Positions 4,640 to 11,481 of a stretch of DNA of 11,481 nt are shown piece after piece. The DNA is from CAZNVG01 sp964576475 (GTDB taxonomy: Bacteria > Patescibacteriota > Saccharimonadia > Saccharimonadales > CAZNVG01). The stretch is from positions 1-11,481 of the forward strand of contig CAZNVG010000031.1 of NCBI GenBank assembly GCA_964576475.1, given 5' to 3'. Numbering within the stretch: the first letter of the stretch is position 1; each line of letters begins with the position of its first letter. The translations under genes and the position numbers were made by a program. Under the pieces are notes generated by a model. The model searched no databases and was not told the origin of the DNA. It worked only from the letters and a program-made list of their open reading frames with translations.

Positions 4640-5854
4640 TTGAATTACAAACCACGCACCAAGCGAAGTGCTTTTGCGAGCGCTAAATCACCGAACGCAC
4701 GAAACCGATCATACGGAGGCGCACCACGAAATCGCGGTCCTGCCAAACAACGTATCAACATGTCAAAGTTTATTAAAACTGCCGTCGTGCCTGATATTGA
4801 GAAGCCGTACACTCCTGTACATAACTTTTCGGATTTTGCTCTAAACGCAAAGATCCACGAAAACCTCGCAGCACTTGGCTATCTACAACCAACACCTATC
4901 CAGGATCAAGCAATACCCGCCGGCTTGGCTGGCAACGATGTGCTGGGGCTCGCTAATACCGGCACCGGCAAAACTGCGGCTTTTCTCCTACCTCTCATTG
5001 AAAAGGTACTAGCCAACTACGACCACGAGACTGTGCTCATACTTGCACCAACTCGTGAGCTTGCACAACAAATAGAGATGGAGCTGAAAGGATTCGCCAA
5101 GAATCTTCGTATCGGCAGTGCTACGGTCATCGGTGGCGCATCTATCGGTCCACAGTTAGCACTTCTGCGACGTAACCCTCACTTTGTGATTGGTACACCA
5201 GGACGTGTGCGCGACATGATCAATCGTGGCGCCCTAAACCTATCTAAGTTCAACAATATCGTGCTTGATGAAGTAGACCGCATGCTTGACATGGGATTCG
5301 TAAACGAAATCAAGCAGGTTTTGTCTGAGATGCCATCAGAACGACAATCACTGTTCTTCTCTGCAACTATTTCACGCGACATCGAACAGCTTATAAATGG
5401 CTTTTTGGTTAATCCTGTGAAGATCAGCGTTAGCAACGGCGAAACAACCGACTCCGTCAACCAAGACGTAGTACGTGTAACAGGCGATCAACGCAAAATC
5501 GACGTACTTCACGATCTTCTTATTAAAGAAGAAATGAAGCGCGTTCTTGTGTTCGGAGAAACAAAGTTTGGCGTTGAAAGACTAGCCAAGGAACTTAATA
5601 CTCGTGGCTTCAAAGCAGAATCGATCCACGGCAACAAATCGCAAGGACAACGATCTCGTGCAATAGACGCCTTTAAGTCTGATCGCGTTAATGTGCTCGT
5701 CGCAACTGACGTAGCAGCTCGCGGCATCGACATCAAAGACATCACACATGTGATTAACTACGATCTTCCAAACACTTATGATGACTACACGCATCGTATC
5801 GGTCGAACAGGTCGCGGCGGTAAAATCGGCCACGCCCTGACGTTCGTTGACTAA
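4640..5854 (+). CDS. DEAD-box ATP-dependent RNA helicase (motif II DEVD)
   Basis: This 404-residue RNA helicase consists of the two RecA-like domains. Visible motifs are the aromatic F63 and Q motif (PTPIQDQ, Q88), I ANTGTGKT (105-112), Ia PTRELA (137-142), Ib TPGR (186-189), II DEVD (210-213), III SAT (241-243), V ATDVAARGID (355-364) and VI HRIGRTGR (385-392). Motif II has Val in place of the usual Ala, and the catalytic D and E are kept. A basic Gly/Arg-rich N-terminal extension (1-40) could bind RNA. The chain stops 12 residues after motif VI, so there is no C-terminal accessory domain. The TTG start at 4640 has AAGGAAA about 6 nt upstream; an internal ATG at 4760 has no ribosome binding site. 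Likely roles are ribosome assembly or mRNA unwinding. Confidence 0.93.
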   Translation: MNYKPRTKRSAFASAKSPNARNRSYGGAPRNRGPAKQRINMSKFIKTAVVPDIEKPYTPVHNFSDFALNAKIHENLAALGYLQPTPIQDQAIPAGLAGNDVLGLANTGTGKTAAFLLPLIEKVLANYDHETVLILAPTRELAQQIEMELKGFAKNLRIGSATVIGGASIGPQLALLRRNPHFVIGTPGRVRDMINRGALNLSKFNNIVLDEVDRMLDMGFVNEIKQVLSEMPSERQSLFFSATISRDIEQLINGFLVNPVKISVSNGETTDSVNQDVVRVTGDQRKIDVLHDLLIKEEMKRVLVFGETKFGVERLAKELNTRGFKAESIHGNKSQGQRSRAIDAFKSDRVNVLVATDVAARGIDIKDITHVINYDLPNTYDDYTHRIGRTGRGGKIGHALTFVD

Positions 5855-6606
5855 GTCAGCGTACAGATAACTGCAAAACGACCAGCAATCTGGTCGTTTT
5901 GTTTTTCACGAAAATGCGAAAAGTAGTGATGTGATTGAGCAACATCTGTCGTGGAAGCTTGCACATTAGAGTGCATAACGCCACTGGCGAAAAACTGATC
6001 ACGAACATAACCAAACACGTCCATATGATAACCCTGCGATGATCGTTCAATATACCCTTGCCAGGCAGACTCGTGAAGTTGCACTGGATTATCGTTGAAA
6101 TAACTTGCCTTGCGTATCGAAGGAGATATATACACGAGCAACTCGCCAGGTTTACTGTCGTACTTATCTACAAGATATTTGACGAGCTTCGCCGGCAAAT
6201 CAGCGGCAGCTGCGTGCCAACCAATATGCGCCAACGCCAAAACATTATGCACAGAATCATAGACAATAACGCCATTACAATCAGCAATTGGAATGAGCAG
6301 GCCGACATGCTTGTCTGTGGTCACTAGAGCATCGCACAAAACCCACGTTGATTTGTCTCGAATATCAAGAGTGTCACTTGCTCGTACTTCACGAATAACA
6401 TCATAGGTACGATTGGAGTCGTAGGTGATATAAATACCTGCAACCTGATTCTCAGCCAATCCTACCTTTGCAGTTAGTTGTGAGAGGTTTTCCGCTACCT
6501 TCTCATCAGTCTCGTCAACACCATACTTGACCGTGCCGTCCGCTGCGCTAGAAACTACTGCTCGAACACTGCTCGGAAAAAGTGTTGGTTGATCGGCAGT
6601 AATCAT
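5851..6606 (-). CDS. Laccase-domain protein (YfiH/YlmD family), divergent
   Basis: This 251-residue protein belongs to the Cu-oxidase_4 / polyphenol oxidase family (YfiH, YlmD, FAMIN-like), whose members act as Zn-dependent purine nucleoside phosphorylases/deaminases. The family blocks are DALVTT (92-97), PIADCNGVIVYD (106-117) with Cys110, and LAHIGWHAAA (125-134) with His127; these are two of the three metal ligands. The third ligand, the His of the usual QVH motif, aligns with Asp63 (ITYDSNR). The C-terminal block (YFSHFRE...GRFA) is present in modified form. The usual GGVS start motif is also degraded, so substrate or activity may differ. Its ATG overlaps the stop of rsmA (ATGA), so it is translationally coupled. 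Its stop overlaps that of the convergent helicase gene by 4 nt, and the helicase terminator lies within its last codons. Confidence 0.8.
   Translation of the reverse strand: MITADQPTLFPSSVRAVVSSAADGTVKYGVDETDEKVAENLSQLTAKVGLAENQVAGIYITYDSNRTYDVIREVRASDTLDIRDKSTWVLCDALVTTDKHVGLLIPIADCNGVIVYDSVHNVLALAHIGWHAAAADLPAKLVKYLVDKYDSKPGELLVYISPSIRKASYFNDNPVQLHESAWQGYIERSSQGYHMDVFGYVRDQFFASGVMHSNVQASTTDVAQSHHYFSHFREKQNDQIAGRFAVICTLT
5875..5906 (+). terminator. Intrinsic terminator of the helicase gene
   Basis: AAAACGACCAG (5875-5885) and CTGGTCGTTTT (5890-5900) form a perfect 11-bp stem with a CAAT loop, followed by GTTTTT. It lies 21 nt after the helicase stop and inside the 3' coding end of the opposite gene. 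On the minus strand the right-hand A-run becomes TTTTGCAG after the stem, so it may also have weak activity for leftward transcription. Confidence 0.85.
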
Positions 6607-7388
6607 TGGCGCGCTGCCTCATACAAGTCATACCACTGCTGTAAACTCAAGGCCTGGGCACGAAGATTCGAATCTATGCCTGCACGACTACAAATATCTT
6701 CAGATGCTTGCTTATCAATATGCAGTCCGCCACTCAAACTTGAACGAAGTTTTTTGCGGCGTTCTGCAAAACCGGCTTTGACGAGCCTAAAGAAGGCTTT
6801 TGTATCAATGCCCGGAAACAATGGCTCAGGTCGTTTCTTCAGAATCAAAATCTGTGAGTCTACTTTTGGAGGAGGTGTAAATAACCGCGCCGGAACAACT
6901 AGGCCTAAACTTGGTTGATAGAACATTTGTGTTGTCACACTAAGTAATGACATGTCTCCTGGTGCTGCGGCAACTCGTTCGGCCACTTCTTTTTGTACGA
7001 GAACGCTTATTTGCTGTGGCGGATTGCCTGCTTCCGACAAGGTGCGAAGTAGATTGGATGTAAGGTAGTACGGAATATTTGCCGCAACCACATATGAATC
7101 ATCCATAGAGTTTAAGTCGAATTGCAAAATATCTTCGTTAACAAGGATCAGCTGGTTGTTGGTTATGGCGGTTGCGAATCTCTTTTTAAGCTCATCGAAT
7201 AGTCTTTGATCATACTCTACTGCGGTGACGATTGCTCCTCTATCCAGTAGTCGTTTCGTCAGTGTACCGAGCCCGGGGCCAACCTCAAGCACATGTGTTC
7301 CACGCTGAACAGCAACGGCGTCAGCAACTGCATCGAGACTTTGTTCATCATGCAGCCAATGCTGACCAAGCTGTTTAATGGTTTTCAT
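6603..7388 (-). CDS. rsmA: 16S rRNA (adenine1518/1519-N6,N6)-dimethyltransferase
   Basis: This 261-residue KsgA/RsmA dimethylates two adjacent adenines in the 3' helix of 16S rRNA from S-adenosylmethionine, a late check in small-subunit assembly. Diagnostic parts are the N-terminal KQLGQHWLHD (5-14), SAM motif I LEVGPGLGTLT (34-44), acidic E58 after the second strand, NEDIL (84-88), and catalytic motif IV NIPYYLTS (104-111). Also present are FTPPPKVDS (170-178) and the C-terminal RNA-contacting FAERRKKL (207-214). The length matches the family. It overlaps the PPC-domain gene upstream and the laccase-domain gene downstream by the sequence ATGA in both cases. No independent ribosome binding site is obvious, so translation is coupled. 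Confidence 0.96.
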   Translation of the reverse strand: MKTIKQLGQHWLHDEQSLDAVADAVAVQRGTHVLEVGPGLGTLTKRLLDRGAIVTAVEYDQRLFDELKKRFATAITNNQLILVNEDILQFDLNSMDDSYVVAANIPYYLTSNLLRTLSEAGNPPQQISVLVQKEVAERVAAAPGDMSLLSVTTQMFYQPSLGLVVPARLFTPPPKVDSQILILKKRPEPLFPGIDTKAFFRLVKAGFAERRKKLRSSLSGGLHIDKQASEDICSRAGIDSNLRAQALSLQQWYDLYEAARQ

Positions 7389-7804
7389 AGATCGAGCAGT
7401 TTTAGACCGACAACTTCATCATGCGTACGAGTCATTGGCTCTTCAAAAGTTGTAATAAAGAACTCGCCCGTTCCGCCAATCTGGGCTTCCTTTATATGCC
7501 CAGAGAGCGTTTTGAAATCTTCACCAGAAAGTGCGCCATGCAAGTGAATAAATGGTTCACCTTCTACTATAGAGATATTTCCCTGTGCGCTGACAATTTC
7601 CATAGTTTCTTGAACCTTACGCCAGCCATATTCTTTCTGCTCGAGATGGTAATAGCCCATTTCAGCCCACTGGACTGCTCCTAGTCCTTGTATCCATGCA
7701 GAAGCGACACTGTGCTGTTTTGCAAAATTGATAAGTGACTCAATTAGCAGTTCGTCCTTTGCGAGTCTGAGGAGATAGCCGTTGGTTACTTTTCTAACAT
7801 TCAT
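7385..7804 (-). CDS. PPC/DUF296 domain protein
   Basis: This 139-residue single-domain PPC (plants and prokaryotes conserved, DUF296) protein is of a type known as compact trimers with a possible metal site. The family pattern is clear: DELLIESLINFAKQH (17-31), AWIQGLGAVQWAEMGYY (36-52), GNISIVEGEPFIHLHGAL (75-92) and GHIKEA (102-107). His87, His89 and His103 are placed as the conserved metal-binding histidines. There is no AT-hook, unlike plant members. The biochemical role is unknown; DNA binding has been proposed for some relatives. It lies 15 nt after the wall hydrolase gene and overlaps rsmA by 4 nt. No Shine-Dalgarno is seen, but TATACT ends exactly 7 nt before the ATG, so a leaderless internal transcript is conceivable. 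Confidence 0.88.
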   Translation of the reverse strand: MNVRKVTNGYLLRLAKDELLIESLINFAKQHSVASAWIQGLGAVQWAEMGYYHLEQKEYGWRKVQETMEIVSAQGNISIVEGEPFIHLHGALSGEDFKTLSGHIKEAQIGGTGEFFITTFEEPMTRTHDEVVGLKLLDL

Positions 7805-7819
7805 GTATGTAAGTATAGC

Positions 7820-9016
7820 CTAGTAGGAATTATGCGATAGGAAATAATTCCATGCACCACAAGGTGTTTTATAACGACCCGCAATATATCCAAGTCCCCA
7901 TGTTATCTGTGTCGCAGGGTTTGTCATATAGTCCGCACCCGCAGACGCCATCTTACTTGCTGGCAATGATTGCGGAATACCATAGGCGCCACTCGAAGGG
8001 TTCCCTGCGTTCACCCTCCAACCTGATTCTCTAGTCCATAGTTGGAATAGACATGTCCACTCAGCACCAGTCCAGCCCTTTTGCGCTGCAAGTTTTTCAC
8101 CAATTCCGACAGCGTCGCCACTCGTGATAACTTTATTACCCTTTGTAACAACTTGTTTGACTGGCTGTTCGGTTACAACCTCGCCCAATTTTGTTCGACC
8201 AGTTTCTTTGTCGTTAGTCATTTGCATCTCATAAGTAACGACTTTCTTGCCGTTTTTTCCAGGTTTGTCGATGCGATTTTGGCCGAGCGGAAGATCATTA
8301 TCTGTAATCGTCTCTATGGGAAAAGCCACCGTTTCTTCAACAGTAGCTATCTTCGTACCTTTGCGTGCAACAAATACTTTTGCACCATCTACAAGCGGCG
8401 TATCGAGACTAGGCGATAATTCATCGTCAGGCTGATATTCAATATTTTTTTCCTTGAGCAGTTCTCCGACCGTTGCTTTTTGGGTGTGGAATGGCGCGTC
8501 CGTACCGTACAGGTTCACAGTAACCGCCTTCGCTCTTTTGATAGTCAACAACTCACCGACCGCACCTGTGCTTACGATGTCACTGATTTGGCTAAGCTTG
8601 AACTCATCCTCAGGAACTATCGCTACACCAGCAGATTCGGCAATCTTGCGTGGACTTTGATATGCGGTCATTCGAACAAAGCGTTTACCGCCATCCTCTA
8701 TCATGACGGGACGAGCACGATACACATTAATACTAAACGAGTCATCAAGAATCTGCGTGTCTAGGGCTGGCTCCACAATGTCATCAGTACCTACACGAAC
8801 CTGAGCCTTTTCCAGCACATCTCCGACTGTCGTCACATCTGTCGGCATACTACGAGTTAATCCGTCGGCATAAATAGTCACGAGTCTTGTCTGTGCGTTA
8901 ACTCGTGAGAGCGGAACTATGAGTGATGCGATGATAATACAAACAGCGGTCAGCTTCAGTACTGAGCGTTTGAGGTCAAGTAACCGTGTTCGTATACCCT
9001 CTATAATTGTATGCAT
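7820..9016 (-). CDS. Secreted DUF348-G5-lysozyme-fold cell wall hydrolase (RpfB/YabE-like)
   Basis: This 398-residue exported protein is predicted to bind and cleave peptidoglycan. The N-terminus is basic, then hydrophobic (about 21-36), with a likely signal cleavage after VNA41; it may instead remain as an anchor. Three DUF348 ubiquitin-like repeats follow (about 43-95, 105-155 and 165-215, for example TVGDVLEKAQVRV and TVGELLKEKNIEY). A G5 domain spans about 224-293. The C-terminal domain (303-398) resembles the aggregation-promoting-factor/transglycosylase fold: WTRESGW with probable catalytic Glu330, NPSSGAYGIPQSLP, NPATQITWGLGYI, and Cys322/Cys386 as a possible disulfide. The domain order equals actinobacterial RpfB and, up to the catalytic domain, Bacillus YabE. 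Like those it neighbours rsmA/ksgA. The ATG at 9016 lacks a clear ribosome binding site. Confidence 0.92.
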   Translation of the reverse strand: MHTIIEGIRTRLLDLKRSVLKLTAVCIIIASLIVPLSRVNAQTRLVTIYADGLTRSMPTDVTTVGDVLEKAQVRVGTDDIVEPALDTQILDDSFSINVYRARPVMIEDGGKRFVRMTAYQSPRKIAESAGVAIVPEDEFKLSQISDIVSTGAVGELLTIKRAKAVTVNLYGTDAPFHTQKATVGELLKEKNIEYQPDDELSPSLDTPLVDGAKVFVARKGTKIATVEETVAFPIETITDNDLPLGQNRIDKPGKNGKKVVTYEMQMTNDKETGRTKLGEVVTEQPVKQVVTKGNKVITSGDAVGIGEKLAAQKGWTGAEWTCLFQLWTRESGWRVNAGNPSSGAYGIPQSLPASKMASAGADYMTNPATQITWGLGYIAGRYKTPCGAWNYFLSHNSY

Positions 9017-9071
9017 AAATGGTTGGTGGCAGAACTGGACTACACGGGTGGGCGTTGTAATCCCTCTACCT

Positions 9072-9109
9072 CATCACTCTCTGGGCCGCCAAAAATAGCG
9101 ACAGTGATG
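9072..9109 (-). promoter_or_regulatory. Structured 5' leader hairpin of the wall hydrolase mRNA
   Basis: On the minus strand CATCACT-GTCGC pairs with GCGGC and, after a 6-nt bulge, AGTGATG, giving a 12-bp interrupted stem with a U-rich loop. It starts at about the predicted transcription start and covers the first part of a leader of roughly 90 nt. Wall hydrolase genes of this type are often controlled by leader RNAs (for example the c-di-AMP ydaO class), but I do not see that consensus here. Confidence 0.4.
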
Positions 9110-9114
9110 TGCTC

Positions 9115-9143
9115 ATTGTAGCTAAATACGACCCAATCAACAA
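9115..9143 (-). promoter_or_regulatory. Promoter for the wall hydrolase-rsmA operon
   Basis: On the minus strand TTGTTG (9138-9143) and TACAAT (9115-9120) are separated by 17 bp. The -35 ends 3 bp from the stop of the Nudix gene, so the pcrA-Nudix unit ends where this one starts. The predicted start is near 9108. Confidence 0.55.
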
Positions 9144-9145
9144 GC

Positions 9146-9604
9146 TTAAGCACTATACTTTTGATAGTCTTGCAAGATTGTTTTCACCAAATCTGAGGTG
9201 TTGGTCGGCAGTTTATTGAGCGAAAACCATTCTGCTTCAAGAATTTCCTTGCGATCAATCTGCACCGCAGGCGACTCGATTTTTGCGGCGTAAGCCACGT
9301 AGTTGAAATACAATCGTTTCGTGCGAGTGTTTTTGCCTTCTGAGAATTTCTTCAGCCTATCTGGAGATAGATAGATAGACACCTCTTCCCCCACCTCTCT
9401 TATTGCGCCGTCAACCGGATCCTCGTTTTTCTTAACACCACCACCAGGTAATGACCATCGCTGCGTACCAAGTCTTCCGCGCACCATAAGAACTTTTCCA
9501 TTGTGTTCAAGCACTACTCGTGTACGCAGCGTACCGTGCAGCAACAGATCGAGAAATGGTTTTCCTACGATTGACGCAAATCTACTTACTGGAGCGTGAA
9601 CCAT
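9146..9604 (-). CDS. Nudix hydrolase
   Basis: This 152-residue enzyme should hydrolyse a nucleoside diphosphate linked to another moiety, with Mg2+. The Nudix box lies at residues 55-77 (GVKKNEDPVDGAIREVGEEV plus the next two residues) and has the catalytic REVGEE core at 69-74. The conserved Gly near the end of the box is Ser76. Strands before it (RVVLEHNGKVLMVRG) and a C-terminal WFSLNKLP motif are standard. A 26-residue upstream extension is open but lies inside pcrA. ATG 9604 is chosen because it follows the pcrA stop by one base and has TGGAG about 10 nt upstream. The substrate cannot be told; house-cleaning of oxidised nucleotides is one option. Confidence 0.88.
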   Translation of the reverse strand: MVHAPVSRFASIVGKPFLDLLLHGTLRTRVVLEHNGKVLMVRGRLGTQRWSLPGGGVKKNEDPVDGAIREVGEEVSIYLSPDRLKKFSEGKNTRTKRLYFNYVAYAAKIESPAVQIDRKEILEAEWFSLNKLPTNTSDLVKTILQDYQKYSA

Positions 9605-9605
9605 T

Positions 9606-11481
9606 TTATAATTTCTCCAGTGGTGCGAACGCGATGTTAAGTTTCTTGCGACCACCTTTAGCAAACTCAATCGTAGCAACATCGTCGTCCAGTTCAGTTA
9701 CGCGTCCGACACCAAATAGGCTATGCCGCACTCGATCACCGACAGAAACTGATACGGCTACCACTTCGTCCGTAAACGGTTCATAGCTTGGACTATCAAA
9801 TGTAGTGGTGCTTGGCGCGAAAGATTGAGCTAACGAGGAGGTGAGCACGTCGCCACCAAGTTCGCTCAGAAAACGAGATGGCGGATTATGTTGCATGCCG
9901 CCGTATAGTAGCCGAGCATTTGCGTGAAGTAGGTAAAGCTCTTCCTTCGCCCGTGTCATTCCCACGTAGCACAAACGACGCTCCTCTTCCATTTCCGATT
10001 GATCATACAAAGCTCTTGAATGAGGAAATATTGATTCCTCCATACCACTCATGAACACAACAGGAAATTCTAGCCCCTTGGCAGCATGTAATGTCATAAG
10101 GGTCACCGCATCCTTACTCGTATCAAGGCCATCTAAATCCGATATGAGCGCAACTTCTTCTAAAAATCCAGCTAGCCCTAGATCCTCATACTCTGTTGCG
10201 ACAGATATAAGCTCTTTGACGTTTTCTGCTCTCTCGGCACTTTGTGGAGTGCCGTCATCTAGATATTTCAGATAGTCTATGCGACGAATGAGCGCATCAA
10301 CTAGTCCAGCGACATTTGTTTCAGAGCTTACATCTCGCAGACGATCGAACATCTCCGATAAACCACCCAGTGCGTTACGTGCCTTTGTGGTGAGTGCACT
10401 ACATGCTTGCACCTGCTGCAAAGCCGTAGACAAACTCAGCCCTTCGTGCGCAGCCCATGTGAAGAAATTCTCCAAAGACTTAGCACCTATACCGCGAGAA
10501 GGTACATTGACGATACGAAGAAACCCAGCCCTATCGTCGGGTTGGAATATAACACGCAAATACGCAACCAAATCTTTGATCTCTTTGCGATCATAGAATC
10601 GCAGTCCGCCGACGATCTTGTACGGCACTCCATAACGAATAAACGATTCTTCTAGATTACGCGACTGTGCGTTCGTGCGATACAGTACTGCAAAGTCATT
10701 GTAGCCACGTATGAACGGCACGGCGGTCTTAATGACGCGTACGACGAACTCTCCCTCTTGCTGCTCAGATTGAACTTGCTCGATATGCACAGGCTTGCCA
10801 CCGGTGTGCGCTGTCCATAGCTCTTTGTCGCTTCGCTGTTGGTTCTTGGTGATTATTGTATGCGCGGCGTCTAGAATTTCCTTAGTCGACCGATAGTTTT
10901 GCTCTAGTTTAATAACGGCTGTGTCGGGATAATCTTTTTCAAAGTTGAGAATATTCCGAAAATCAGCACCTCGCCAAGAATAGATCGACTGCCAGTCATC
11001 TCCAACAACACAAATGTTCTTATTCTTATTCGTGAGTAGTTTGATTAGTTTATACTGGGCAGCGTTTGTATCTTGGTACTCATCGATCATCACGTAACGG
11101 AATTGGTTGGCCCATTTTTCTCTTATGCTAGTGTGATTTTGTAGCATTTTAACTGTTCTGCCTATGAGATCATCAAAATCAAGCGCCTGGGCATTGCGCA
11201 ACTCACGTTCATAGCCTGGGTAGACTCGAGCTGCGATCTTCTGTGCCGGCGCAGTCGCCATGCCATCGTACACATCCGGACTAATTAGTTCATTCTTTGC
11301 GCCGCTGATCAGTCCAGCGATTGCTCGAGCATTGAACTGTTTGTCATTAATCTTTTGTTCCTTCATGATTTGCTTTACAAGGCCGGTGCGATCAGCTTCA
11401 TCGAATATCACGAAACTTCGACTTAATCCTATGTTTTCTGCCTCTTGCCTGAGTATCCTGACGCATATGGAGTGAAAGGTC
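9606..11481 (-). CDS. pcrA: UvrD/PcrA-type DNA helicase, N-terminus beyond window
   Basis: This superfamily 1A 3'-5' DNA helicase acts in repair and replication-fork maintenance. The frame is open to the window edge: the first visible residues TFHSICVRIL are helicase motif Ia, so the Walker A part lies outside and an internal GTG at 11411 is not the true start. In the 624 visible residues are DEYQDTN (motif II, 133-139), GDDWQSIYSWRGAD (motif III, 160-173), NYRST (IV, 195-199), TLMTLHAAKGLEF (V, 460-472) and RRLCYVGMTRAKEEL (VI). The last 45 residues (from about 580) form the Tudor-like PcrA C-terminal domain, GDRVRHSLFGVGRV...FAPLEKL, which favours PcrA over Rep. The Nudix gene follows after one base. 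Confidence 0.95.
   Translation of the reverse strand, partial: TFHSICVRILRQEAENIGLSRSFVIFDEADRTGLVKQIMKEQKINDKQFNARAIAGLISGAKNELISPDVYDGMATAPAQKIAARVYPGYERELRNAQALDFDDLIGRTVKMLQNHTSIREKWANQFRYVMIDEYQDTNAAQYKLIKLLTNKNKNICVVGDDWQSIYSWRGADFRNILNFEKDYPDTAVIKLEQNYRSTKEILDAAHTIITKNQQRSDKELWTAHTGGKPVHIEQVQSEQQEGEFVVRVIKTAVPFIRGYNDFAVLYRTNAQSRNLEESFIRYGVPYKIVGGLRFYDRKEIKDLVAYLRVIFQPDDRAGFLRIVNVPSRGIGAKSLENFFTWAAHEGLSLSTALQQVQACSALTTKARNALGGLSEMFDRLRDVSSETNVAGLVDALIRRIDYLKYLDDGTPQSAERAENVKELISVATEYEDLGLAGFLEEVALISDLDGLDTSKDAVTLMTLHAAKGLEFPVVFMSGMEESIFPHSRALYDQSEMEEERRLCYVGMTRAKEELYLLHANARLLYGGMQHNPPSRFLSELGGDVLTSSLAQSFAPSTTTFDSPSYEPFTDEVVAVSVSVGDRVRHSLFGVGRVTELDDDVATIEFAKGGRKKLNIAFAPLEKL

Noticed and set aside
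8081..8764. Several plus-strand frames of 62-112 codons opposite the wall hydrolase gene
   Set aside because: All are antisense shadows of DUF348/G5 coding sequence, with no family features or translation signals.
9017..9110. c-di-AMP (ydaO) riboswitch
   Set aside because: The leader is too short and the conserved ydaO blocks were not recognised.
9605..9682. 26-residue N-terminal extension of the Nudix protein
   Set aside because: It lies inside the conserved C-terminal domain of pcrA, and the ATG at 9604 directly follows the pcrA stop with a plausible ribosome binding site.
9606..11411. PcrA starting at GTG 11411
   Set aside because: Helicase motif Ia (TFHS) is in frame upstream to the window edge, so the gene is truncated by the window and does not start at 11411.

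Overview
The window looks like chromosomal DNA of a Patescibacteria (CPR) member, most likely Candidatus Saccharibacteria (TM7). This is an inference from gene content, not a search result. The pointers are an Apf-type lysozyme domain fused to DUF348 and G5 domains and placed beside rsmA, tightly packed short operons with ATGA overlaps, TTG starts, and UGA used as a stop, which argues against the Gracilibacteria/SR1 code. An assembly gap of 100 N (4370-4469) divides the window, so linkage across it is only as good as the scaffolding.

Left part (1-1950): a minus-strand pair at the edge (a 19-residue Lys-rich peptide and the start of a hypothetical protein) is divergent from a plus-strand unit. 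That unit has a good promoter, a possible leader peptide, an intrinsic terminator and then a GNAT acetyltransferase. It converges on a minus-strand pair of small three-helix membrane proteins of unknown function. The space between the convergent units holds two strong inverted repeats.

Middle (1960-4370): a one-piece tmRNA (ssrA, minus strand) with its own promoter and terminator and an unusually long 30-residue tag. Upstream of it is a two-gene minus-strand operon: a flavodoxin-fold NAD(P)H:quinone/azo oxidoreductase followed by a DHA1-type drug efflux pump. Its control region has two dyads and a 13-bp direct repeat, as expected for a redox or electrophile sensor. Together these look like a detoxify-and-export unit.

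Right part (4470-11481): a DEAD-box RNA helicase (plus) with a strong promoter and a long leader. Its terminator lies inside the coding end of the convergent gene. The rest is minus strand and reads from right to left: pcrA/uvrD helicase (truncated by the window edge), a Nudix hydrolase one base downstream, then a second transcription unit with its own promoter and structured leader. This unit encodes a secreted DUF348-G5-lysozyme wall hydrolase, a PPC/DUF296 protein, RsmA (KsgA) and a divergent YfiH/YlmD-type laccase-domain protein. The last three are joined by ATGA overlaps. The wall hydrolase-rsmA arrangement matches the yabE-rnmV-ksgA and rpfB-ksgA neighbourhoods of Firmicutes and Actinobacteria.

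No CRISPR array, insertion sequence, tRNA or rRNA was seen. The least explained parts are the leader of the acetyltransferase gene, the convergent hairpin region at 1080-1200, the membrane protein pair and the tmRNA tag.
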